The notes beneath the pieces were generated by a model, which saw nothing but the letters and a program-made list of their open reading frames with translations, had not been told where the DNA came from and made no database searches. From positions 1-6,273 of the forward strand of contig CAZDPU010000035.1 in the NCBI GenBank assembly GCA_964507645.1: 6,273 nucleotides of DNA, given 5' to 3'. The position numbers were made by a program, and so were the translations under genes. The DNA is from UBA6624 sp964507645 (GTDB lineage Bacteria > UBP7 > UBA6624). The number at the start of each line of letters is the position of its first letter. Position 1 is the stretch's first letter. Below are positions 1-5,665 of the stretch, one piece after another.

Positions 1-60
1 TGATTCTTGTGTTCTAACAGCAATTCTAGGTATTACACGGACTTCCATAAAATCGAACAT
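1..60 (-). CDS. Possible start of an unidentified gene, cut by the left edge
   Basis: On the minus strand an ATG at base 60 opens a frame of 20 codons that runs off the left edge without a stop; it begins MFDFMEVRVIPRIAVRTQES. A second in-frame ATG lies at base 48. The other two minus-strand frames contain stops. The frame follows pntB on the same strand, just past the stem-loop at 70-107. The only Shine-Dalgarno-like sequence (AAGGAG, 76-81) is 15 bases from the ATG, longer than usual, and lies in the 3' arm of that stem-loop. Twenty open codons is weak evidence, and I do not recognise the family. Confidence 0.3.
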   Translation of the reverse strand, partial: MFDFMEVRVIPRIAVRTQES

Positions 61-69
61 AAAGGAACT

Positions 70-107
70 AAAAAACTCCTTAACCCTAAAAAGGGAGAAG
101 GAGTTTT
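70..107 (-). terminator. Two-part stem-loop with T-run after pntB
   Basis: A perfect 10-bp outer stem pairs 72-81 (AAAACTCCTT) with 98-107 (AAGGAGTTTT). Inside it a 4-bp stem pairs 84-87 (CCCT) with 92-95 (AGGG) around an AAAA loop, separated from the outer stem by a 2x2 internal loop. Read on the minus strand the structure ends in six T (70-75), as expected of an intrinsic terminator about 50 bases after the pntB stop. T-rich sequence also follows on the plus-strand side (104-115), so it could work both ways. Most likely it ends the pnt transcript. Confidence 0.75.
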
Positions 108-158
108 AGATTTTTAAACTGTGTCCGCCAGCAAGAACCGACAGACTTAGATTGTTTT

Positions 159-1586
159 TTAGTTCAAGGCAGCCACAATTTGTTCGCAACTCGATTTGGC
201 GTTACCAAACAACATTCTAGTATTCTCTTTAAAAAACAATGGATTTTGTACACCCGCATACCCAGTTGCCATTCCTCGTTTCATGACGATGGTAGTTTTT
301 CCTTTCCAACATTCAAGAACTGGCATTCCCGCGATAGGGCTATTTGGATCCGTGAGTGCTGATGGATTTACAATGTCGTTTGCCCCAATAACAATTGAAA
401 CGTCTATATTTGGAAAATCGTCATTGATTTCATCCATCTCATAAACGATGTCGTAAGGAACCTTGGCTTCTGCCAACAAAACATTCATGTGTCCCGGCAT
501 TCTTCCTGCAACAGGATGAATTGCAAATTGAACATTCACACCTTTCTTTTCAAGCTCTTCGGTAAGCTCTCTAACGTTATGTTGAGCTTGGGCAACTGCC
601 ATTCCGTATCCAGGAACAATAACAACCTTTTCAGCTGCTTCAAAAATCATAGCTGACTCTTCAGATCCAACAGGTTTATATTGAATTTGTTCGGCACCCT
701 CAGCAGCAACTCCACCCTCTTGGCCAAAGCCACCAAGCATCACTGAAAACAAGCTTCTGTTCATGGCTACACACATGATATTGGTGAGAATAAGCCCTGA
801 GGCACCAACCAAAGCACCACTTACAATCAATATTGTTCCCCCAACATTTCCATCCATCAAAAGAATGAAGCCTGCAGCTGAAGCAGCCATACCTGAGTAA
901 GAGTTTAACAAGGCAATCACAACCGGCATATCAGCCCCTCCTATTGGAATGGTTATTGCTATTCCAAGTATGAGAGTAAGTCCAATGAAGACATGGAGAT
1001 TCATAGAATCAACTGAATAAGACCCTGTCGAAGTCATGATTATGAAGCCAAGGATGAGAATGAATATGACCGCGTTCAAAAAATGCTGACCCTTGAAAAC
1101 TATAGGGCTACCATTCATCCGACCATCTAGTTTTGCAAATGCTATATAACTACCAGTAAGAGTAACTGCACCTATCAAGATTGTTATAAAAACAACAACC
1201 ATGCTTGCAGGTCCTCCTAGATCCGAAACCGCACTTTCTGAATTAGAAAAGTTTGAAAAAAAGTAACTAACTGCAACCAATGCTGATGCAAGCCCCCCAA
1301 AACCATTAAACAAGGCAACCAATTGGGGCATTTGGGTCATTGCAACCGCTCTAGATGCGTAAGCACCAATAAGAGCACCCATCAATGCAAATGCCCCCAC
1401 CTCAGCCCATGTAACAATATTCATTAATGGCAAAGTTAAAATAATTGCAAAAAACATTCCCCAAGCTGCAAGCATGTTTCCATTTTTGGCAGTTTTCACT
1501 CTTCCAAGTTTTTTGATACCCATCACAAAAAATGTTATTGCAACAAGGTAGCCAAAATTAATTATGTAATCAGGAACATTAAACAT
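159..1586 (-). CDS. pntB: NAD(P) transhydrogenase subunit beta (PntB)
   Basis: This is the beta subunit of the proton-translocating transhydrogenase, which transfers hydride from NADH to NADP+ as protons enter the cell. The 475-residue length is normal. Residues 1-275 hold about nine hydrophobic helices (domain II), including GGADMP with Asp219, matching the conserved Asp of the proton path. Residues from about 310 form the cytoplasmic NADP(H)-binding domain III, with GYGMAVAQAQ (326-335), GANDIVNP (401-408) and KRGMATGYAGVQNPLF (436-451). The position of E. coli beta His91 is Asn94 here (ALFNGFGG), a change I recall from other split transhydrogenases. The ATG overlaps the pntAB stop as TAATG, so translation is probably coupled. 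It is the last gene of the pnt unit, with a stem-loop following. Identification is secure. Confidence 0.98.
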   Translation of the reverse strand: MFNVPDYIINFGYLVAITFFVMGIKKLGRVKTAKNGNMLAAWGMFFAIILTLPLMNIVTWAEVGAFALMGALIGAYASRAVAMTQMPQLVALFNGFGGLASALVAVSYFFSNFSNSESAVSDLGGPASMVVVFITILIGAVTLTGSYIAFAKLDGRMNGSPIVFKGQHFLNAVIFILILGFIIMTSTGSYSVDSMNLHVFIGLTLILGIAITIPIGGADMPVVIALLNSYSGMAASAAGFILLMDGNVGGTILIVSGALVGASGLILTNIMCVAMNRSLFSVMLGGFGQEGGVAAEGAEQIQYKPVGSEESAMIFEAAEKVVIVPGYGMAVAQAQHNVRELTEELEKKGVNVQFAIHPVAGRMPGHMNVLLAEAKVPYDIVYEMDEINDDFPNIDVSIVIGANDIVNPSALTDPNSPIAGMPVLECWKGKTTIVMKRGMATGYAGVQNPLFFKENTRMLFGNAKSSCEQIVAALN

Positions 1587-1948
1587 TACTTTCCCTTCCT
1601 GTTAAACATTTGTAACATCCTGTTAGTAACCATGAATCCACCAACAACATTTATTGCTGCAAGCATTATCGCAGCTAAAGCAAGCCATCTTGCAAGCTCT
1701 CCCTGTGTATTCATAGCCAATAAAGCACCAACAATTGAAATTCCAGAAATGGCATTTGATCCTGACATTAATGGGGTATGCAGAGTTGGAGGAACTTTTG
1801 TAATTAATTCAAAACCGATAAATGAACCAAGAACTAAAAGATACAAACCAAGCATCATTGGATCTAAAAGAGATGTCTCGACAGCGTTATTAACAACCTC
1901 AACTTCATCCGGATAAGGTAACCGTGGATGTAAAAACAAACTAATCAT
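1586..1948 (-). CDS. pntAB: NAD(P) transhydrogenase subunit alpha part 2 (PntAB)
   Basis: This is the small membrane part of the alpha subunit. In enzymes with a single long alpha chain it is fused to the NAD(H) domain; here it is a separate gene, as in Rhodospirillum. Three hydrophobic helices lie at about 30-49, 62-80 and 85-107. Between the first two is the family signature LHTPLMSGSNAISG, whose His (57) is conserved and is thought to take part in proton transfer. The N-terminal stretch of about 28 residues before helix 1 is polar. Start choice: a GTG at 1951 overlaps the pntAA stop as GTGA, but the GGAGGG at 1955-1960 is only 3 bases from it and 6 bases from the next codon, ATG at 1948 (TGATG overlap). 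I prefer the ATG, giving 120 residues. The gene lies between pntAA and pntB. Confidence 0.96.
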   Translation of the reverse strand: MISLFLHPRLPYPDEVEVVNNAVETSLLDPMMLGLYLLVLGSFIGFELITKVPPTLHTPLMSGSNAISGISIVGALLAMNTQGELARWLALAAIMLAAINVVGGFMVTNRMLQMFNRKGK

Positions 1949-3078
1949 CACTTGCCCTCCATGACATTTTTAATTCTTTCTTCAACAACCTTTCCAGAAT
2001 GAGTAACAATCATTGGCCCCACAATCTCATCCTCAAGATCTAAATTGACTTTACCTTCCTTCAGCATATGGGTAAACAGATTTAAAATATTTTTTGCATA
2101 GACCACGCTGGAATGAACAGGAGTTAATGCAGGAATGTTTTTAGGGCCAAGAATATGAACTCCATTAAACTCACTATCTGTTCCTGGTTTTGTTAATTCG
2201 CAATTTCCACCATTTGCAGATGCCATATCAACAATCACAGAACCTGGCTTCATCTGCTCAACCATTTCTTTTGTAATAAGAACAGGAGCTTTCTTCCCAG
2301 GAACAAGAGCTGTGCTGATAACACAATTCGAAACAGAAATCCTTTGGGTCAAAATCTCTCTTTGTTTCTTTAGGAAATCTTCTGAAACCTGTCTTGCGTA
2401 ACCGCCTTCAGAAGAATTATCTTCATCTGAATCAACCTCGATAAACTTCCCACCCAAAGATTCAACCTCTTCTTTGGTCTCTGGCCTTATGTCAGAAACC
2501 TCAACCCTAGCACCAAGCCTTCTAGCAGTTGCTATTGCCTGTAAACCAGCAACTCCAGCACCAAGTATGACAACCCTTGCTGGAGACAGCGTTCCAGCTG
2601 CAGTTGTCATCATCGGGAAAATTTGAGCCAGGTGATTAGCAGCCATCAAAACAGCCTTGTAGCCAGCAATATTACTTTGGCTCGAAAGACTGTCCATTGA
2701 TTGTGCTCTTGATATCCTTGGCAAAAATTCCATAGCAATCGCAGTTACTTTTCTTGCAGCAAGCAATTTCATTCTTTTTAAGTTCAAGAAAGGGTCGATA
2801 GAGCCTATCAATATTGCAGAATCTTTTAAAAGCTTGATTTCATCTTCTGAAGGACACCCTACTTTAAAAACGCAATCTGCCCCAAATGACTTTTTTTGAT
2901 CGACCACCTTCGCTCCAGCTTTTTTAAAATCTTCATCACTGATTAAGCTTCCTGAGCCACACCCTGACTCAACCAAAACCTCAAATCCCGAAGAAACAAA
3001 TTTCTTGACAGTGTCGGGAGTTGCGGAAACTCTTGTTTCTCCACTTCCTGATTCTTTAACAATGCCAATAGTCGCCAT
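1948..3078 (-). CDS. pntAA: NAD(P) transhydrogenase subunit alpha part 1 (PntAA)
   Basis: This is the soluble NAD(H)-binding domain I of the transhydrogenase, related to alanine dehydrogenase; as a dimer it passes hydride to the NADP site of PntB. The 376 residues are full length for the split form. The N-terminus shows GIVKESGSGETRVSATP, typical of the alanine dehydrogenase/PNT N-terminal domain. RISRAQSMDSLSSQSNIAGY begins at residue 121 and forms part of the NAD site. The Rossmann loop GAGVAGLQA is at 173-181, followed by SDIRPE (195-200), whose Asp favours NAD over NADP. GGYARQVSEDF (225-235) is the mobile loop that closes over the nucleotide. The ATG is supported by AAGGAG six bases upstream (3085-3090). 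A strong promoter match lies just before it. It is followed without a gap by pntAB. Confidence 0.98.
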   Translation of the reverse strand: MATIGIVKESGSGETRVSATPDTVKKFVSSGFEVLVESGCGSGSLISDEDFKKAGAKVVDQKKSFGADCVFKVGCPSEDEIKLLKDSAILIGSIDPFLNLKRMKLLAARKVTAIAMEFLPRISRAQSMDSLSSQSNIAGYKAVLMAANHLAQIFPMMTTAAGTLSPARVVILGAGVAGLQAIATARRLGARVEVSDIRPETKEEVESLGGKFIEVDSDEDNSSEGGYARQVSEDFLKKQREILTQRISVSNCVISTALVPGKKAPVLITKEMVEQMKPGSVIVDMASANGGNCELTKPGTDSEFNGVHILGPKNIPALTPVHSSVVYAKNILNLFTHMLKEGKVNLDLEDEIVGPMIVTHSGKVVEERIKNVMEGK

Positions 3079-3084
3079 TTATTT

Positions 3085-3090
3085 CTCCTT
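3085..3090 (-). promoter_or_regulatory. Ribosome binding site of pntAA
   Basis: AAGGAG on the minus strand, six bases before the pntAA ATG at 3078. It is the best Shine-Dalgarno sequence in the left block. The dehydrogenase and marR starts have none of comparable quality, which suggests that pntAA translation starts independently and efficiently. Confidence 0.75.
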
Positions 3091-3103
3091 TTACCAAGAG
3101 GTT

Positions 3104-3131
3104 ATTCTAAATCTCAAAGAAAGTCAGTCAA
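3104..3131 (-). promoter_or_regulatory. Predicted sigma-70 promoter for pntAA-pntAB-pntB
   Basis: On the minus strand TTGACT (3126-3131) and TAGAAT (3104-3109) are separated by 16 bases. Each differs from the sigma-70 consensus at one position. Transcription would begin near 3097, leaving a leader of about 19 bases that contains the AAGGAG of pntAA. The -35 box lies in the last codons of marR and the spacer covers its TGA stop (3114-3116). The fit in sequence, spacing and position is good, but it is a prediction by eye in AT-rich DNA. Confidence 0.6.
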
Positions 3132-3536
3132 GTTTATCTTTTCAAAAACAAGATAAAAATACTTTTTTTCGCTTTTATTGAGGCCTTTGTCGATTTTTTT
3201 TAAAAAATTCTCCACAACCTCATAAAACATTCTTAACAACTCAGTCCCTGCAGGAGCAGTCTTGATAAGAATTTTTCTTCTATCGTTAGAAGGAACCTTA
3301 AAATGAATCAATCTCTGTTTCTGCATTCTGTCAACAACCCTTGTTATTGATGTTTGAGAAACTTTCAAGCTTAAAGATAAATCTTTCAAACTAACCCATT
3401 TTTTCCCATTTTCAAGCTCCAGCAATACTTTGATTTGTAATTTTGTATATTGGGGATAATGGAGAATTTTTTTTATTTCACTTTCAAGATGTCCTTCAAA
3501 TTTGAATATTCCGTTTATTGCTCTTCTATAACTCAT
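3114..3536 (-). CDS. MarR-family transcriptional regulator
   Basis: This is a 140-residue winged-helix protein, the usual MarR length. These proteins bind palindromic operators as dimers, usually repress, and often let go when they bind a small phenolic or electrophilic ligand or when a cysteine is oxidised. The helix-turn-helix spans about 48-70 (VSLKDLSLSLKVSQTSITRV), followed by the wing with the family DRR motif (SNDRRKILIK, 83-92). Helices at both ends would form the dimer. I see no cysteine, so direct thiol sensing is unlikely. The start ATG lies inside the upstream dehydrogenase gene (11-base overlap, GATGAGTTATAG) without a good Shine-Dalgarno sequence, so translation is probably coupled. 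The likely targets are its own operon and perhaps the pnt promoter in its 3' end; that is inference from position. Confidence 0.92.
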   Translation of the reverse strand: MSYRRAINGIFKFEGHLESEIKKILHYPQYTKLQIKVLLELENGKKWVSLKDLSLSLKVSQTSITRVVDRMQKQRLIHFKVPSNDRRKILIKTAPAGTELLRMFYEVVENFLKKIDKGLNKSEKKYFYLVFEKINLTDFL

Positions 3537-4527
3537 CTATTTTTAATAAAACTTTCCCAATTGCATTGGACCCTTCCAGATGCATATGAGCTTCTTTAAT
3601 ATTCTTCCAATTGAATTCCCTGTCAATAAGCACTTTGAAATCACCTTTTGAAACCTTGGGTAAGATTTCATTTTTCAAATCATCAAAACTTCCCATCGTG
3701 CTTCCCATAATGGTTTGATTTTTTATAAACAGATGAGGTAAATTAATTGCAACATGGCCCCCTGTCGTTCCACCACATGTTACAAGTTTCCCATTTTTTT
3801 TCAAAATTCTTAAGCTTGTTTTCCATGTCTTTTCCCCAGTATGCTCCACCACAAGATCAACACCTTTTGGAGAAAAATCTTTAACCATCTTTGAAACATT
3901 TTCAGAATCAGGATCAATAAGAATGTCCCAAAATTCTGAATCTAACTGATCGATCTTTTTTCCTCTTGCTGTTCCAATTATTTTTGCACCATAATATTTT
4001 GCAATTTGGCCTGCAGCATGCCCTACACCGCTACCGGCCCCCCAGATAAAAACAACTTCTCCATTTTTGACTTTTCCTTTCTTAACGACCATGTTCCAAG
4101 AAGTTAAAAAAGATAATGCAAAAGCTGCAGCATTCCTATCATCAATATGATCACTTAAAGGAATCCATAAATTAGATTTTTGTTTTACATAATTTGATAA
4201 AGTTCCATTGCATGTTTCGCCATGGATCCCATAATTTTCTGAAAGATGATCTCCTATTCCTGGAGAAAGAAGAACTCTTTGCCCTATATTTAAATTTCTT
4301 ACCGCTGATCCCTTCTCGACAACAACCCCAACACCTTCAGAACATGGGACAATGGGATACTTGATTCCCGGCAATCCTTTTCTGACCCAGATATCTAAAT
4401 GATTCATTGCGGCATATTTCATCTCAACCACAACATCATCAGGATCAATTTTGTCGATAGCAAAATCTTCAAATGTTAAACTGTCCAAAGATCCTGGATT
4501 GCAAATAACTACTCTTTTTCCTTTCAT
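3526..4527 (-). CDS. Zinc-less medium-chain dehydrogenase/reductase (quinone oxidoreductase-like)
   Basis: This is a 333-residue protein of the medium-chain dehydrogenase/reductase (MDR) superfamily, with an N-terminal GroES-like catalytic domain (about 1-125) and a Rossmann cofactor domain (about 130-270). The glycine loop is WGAGSGVG (162-169). The second strand ends in GTARGKK with Arg188 and no acidic residue, which suggests NADPH. Normal zinc ligands are missing: the usual Cys is Asn42 (NHLDIW) and the His of the GHE motif is Ser63 (CSEGVG). The four-Cys structural zinc lobe is reduced to SPGIGDHLSENYGIHGETCN. It is therefore probably a metal-free reductase of the quinone oxidoreductase/enoyl reductase type; the substrate cannot be told. 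The C-terminal AHMHLEGSNAIGKVLLKI fits the family. It is the first gene of the minus-strand block, overlaps marR, and starts 51 bases from the divergent Nudix gene. I see no clear Shine-Dalgarno sequence. Confidence 0.9.
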   Translation of the reverse strand: MKGKRVVICNPGSLDSLTFEDFAIDKIDPDDVVVEMKYAAMNHLDIWVRKGLPGIKYPIVPCSEGVGVVVEKGSAVRNLNIGQRVLLSPGIGDHLSENYGIHGETCNGTLSNYVKQKSNLWIPLSDHIDDRNAAAFALSFLTSWNMVVKKGKVKNGEVVFIWGAGSGVGHAAGQIAKYYGAKIIGTARGKKIDQLDSEFWDILIDPDSENVSKMVKDFSPKGVDLVVEHTGEKTWKTSLRILKKNGKLVTCGGTTGGHVAINLPHLFIKNQTIMGSTMGSFDDLKNEILPKVSKGDFKVLIDREFNWKNIKEAHMHLEGSNAIGKVLLKIDEL

Positions 4528-4578
4528 TAGTAAAAGAAATTCATCTTAATTCAATAATGAGTTATATTACCCTTAAGT
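4528..4578. promoter_or_regulatory. Divergent intergenic region between the MDR and Nudix genes
   Basis: These 51 bases are AT-rich and must hold, or lie next to, the promoters of both divergent genes. TTATATTA (4562-4569) gives a -10-like TATATT on the plus strand and TAATAT on the minus strand, but I find no good -35 box for either. If TATATT is used, the Nudix transcript would start within a few bases of its ATG, nearly leaderless, which would fit the lack of a Shine-Dalgarno sequence. A MarR operator would be expected here. I see only short imperfect inverted repeats (such as TCAT 4541-4544 with ATGA 4557-4560), not a convincing site. Confidence 0.35.
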
Positions 4579-5025
4579 ATGTTCTTGTTTGATTGTTTCA
4601 TTGTTCAAAAAATAGACGGAAATTATAAATTTCTACTTTTAAAAAGATCTGAAGGAAAAATTTATGAAAACATGTGGAGAATGGTGGCTGGGAAAATACA
4701 AGAAAATGAAAAAGCTTGGCAGGCTTGCTTGAGAGAAATCCAAGAAGAAACTAACCTCGAAATAAATGAACTTTATTCTGTTCCAACAATAAATTCTTTC
4801 TATGAGTGGGAAACAGACTCTCTCCATAATATTCCAGTGTTTTTAGCTATAACAAAAGAATCTAAAGTAACTTTGAATGAAGAGCATACTGATTATGGAT
4901 GGTTTTACATTGATGAAGCAATTTCGAAATTGCCATGGCCTGGGCAAAAAAAGGGTCTTGAAGAATCTTTCAAAATGCTAACAAATGAAGATTTAAAAAA
5001 GGTGCTAAGAATTGAATTTGAATAA
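4579..5025 (+). CDS. Nudix hydrolase, possibly NudB-like
   Basis: Nudix enzymes cleave a nucleoside diphosphate linked to another group, using Mg2+ or Mn2+. The 148-residue protein carries the Nudix box at 38-60, from Gly38 with Glu44, Arg52-Glu53 and the metal-binding Glu56-Glu57 (REIQEETNL). The box is canonical except that the last Gly is Asn59. The preceding LLLKRSEG and W33RMVAGK are the usual first strands. The C-terminal part, HTDYGWFYIDEA followed by LPWPGQKKGLEES, resembles dATP/dihydroneopterin triphosphate pyrophosphatases (NudB), so nucleotide clean-up or folate synthesis is possible, but the substrate is not proven by sequence. ATG 4579 is the first in-frame start after a stop at 4558-4560 and has no Shine-Dalgarno sequence. 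The 3' end overlaps the next gene by 14 bases, so the two are probably cotranscribed. Confidence 0.93.
   Translation: MFLFDCFIVQKIDGNYKFLLLKRSEGKIYENMWRMVAGKIQENEKAWQACLREIQEETNLEINELYSVPTINSFYEWETDSLHNIPVFLAITKESKVTLNEEHTDYGWFYIDEAISKLPWPGQKKGLEESFKMLTNEDLKKVLRIEFE
4999..5014 (+). promoter_or_regulatory. AAGGTG ribosome site and TTG start of the membrane protein
   Basis: AAGGTG (4999-5004) lies seven bases before TTG at 5012. The frame has no ATG until residue 135, far inside the protein, while the first membrane helix begins at about residue 8, so a TTG start is needed. A second TTG at 5018 would shorten the protein by two residues. The ATG at 5025 is in another frame and is not the start. 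Confidence 0.65.
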
Positions 5026-5665
5026 TGAAACCTTTATACTCGGCGCAATATCACTTGCAGCTGTTCATGCACTCATACCAAACCATTGGATACCATTGAT
5101 ACTCATTTCAAAAAGAGACAAATGGACCAAGTTTGAAACTTTCTACAATTCCGGATTTGTTGGCCTGGCTCATGTTTTAAGCTCAATCATTATCGGCATT
5201 CTGATTGGGTGGTTTGGGATAAACCTTTTCGAATTCTCTGAAACTATATTTAAATGGATTGCTGCAACGATTCTTCTTTACCTGGGTTACAAGTCTTTAA
5301 AATCAGGTGGGCATAGCCACCACCATGGGCATGACCACCACCATGGACATGACCACCACCATGGACATGAGGAAAAAGAAAAGAAAACAAACTTGCTAGG
5401 CCTGGCTTTAGCAATGTTTTTATCTCCTTGTATAGAGCTTGAAAGTTATTACATTTATGCAGCCAAATTAGGATGGTTGGGAATATTTCAGGTTTCTATT
5501 ATCTATCTTCTGATTACTGTTCCACTCATTGTTATTCTTGTTTTCCTGGGTTTGAAAATTCAAGAAAAATTAACAAAAAAATTACATTGGCTAGAACACC
5601 ATGAGGGAAAAATCAATGGTTTTATTTTTGTACTTGTAGCCTTAAGCTTATTCTTTCTCGATTAA
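5012..5665 (+). CDS. His-loop membrane protein, probable NicO/NiCoT-like divalent-metal transporter
   Basis: This is a 217-residue inner-membrane protein with about six hydrophobic segments (about 8-31, 48-70, 78-95, 127-150, 156-180, 201-216). Helix 1 carries HALIPNH (19-25), with the spacing of the nickel/cobalt transporter signature HALDADH but with both Asp replaced. Helix 2 has GLAHVLSS (His54), comparable to the second His motif of that group. Helix 4 has LSPCIELESYY, similar in place to the GxxPCP segment of RcnA/NicO proteins. The loop between helices 3 and 4 holds 13 His in residues 101-119, as in the RcnA loop, and a further HWLEHHEGK lies before helix 6. I infer transport or export of Ni, Co, Zn or a similar ion; the ion and direction are not known. 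It starts with TTG inside the Nudix gene and ends in a TTAA shared with the convergent gene. Confidence 0.7.
   Translation: MNLNNETFILGAISLAAVHALIPNHWIPLILISKRDKWTKFETFYNSGFVGLAHVLSSIIIGILIGWFGINLFEFSETIFKWIAATILLYLGYKSLKSGGHSHHHGHDHHHGHDHHHGHEEKEKKTNLLGLALAMFLSPCIELESYYIYAAKLGWLGIFQVSIIYLLITVPLIVILVFLGLKIQEKLTKKLHWLEHHEGKINGFIFVLVALSLFFLD
5315..5368 (+). repeat. Three 18-bp tandem repeats encoding the His-rich loop
   Basis: Units at 5315-5332, 5333-5350 and 5351-5368. The last two are identical (GACCACCACCATGGACAT, read DHHHGH); the first differs at three bases (read SHHHGH). The repeat is in frame, so adding or losing a unit would change loop length by six residues without breaking the gene. 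The identity of the last two copies suggests a recent duplication by slippage or unequal crossing-over. Confidence 0.95.

Noticed and set aside
2..112. Plus-strand frame open from the left edge to a stop near 110
   Set aside because: It reads straight through the terminator-like stem-loop, and its low-complexity Lys-rich end has no family resemblance. The tail of a convergent gene cannot be fully excluded.
180..444. Plus-strand open frames of 60 and 82 codons inside pntB
   Set aside because: They lie antisense within a clearly identified pntB domain III and have no recognisable protein features.
1632..1916. Plus-strand open frame of 94 codons opposite pntAB
   Set aside because: It is antisense to the conserved LHTPLMS region and helices of PntAB; its composition follows from the complementary coding strand.
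4541..4560. Imperfect inverted repeat considered as a MarR operator
   Set aside because: Only four bases per arm pair exactly and the centre does not match; short repeats like this are common in AT-rich DNA.
4639..4827. Minus-strand open frame of 62 codons opposite the Nudix gene
   Set aside because: It lies antisense over the Nudix box, and the plus-strand protein has clear catalytic motifs.
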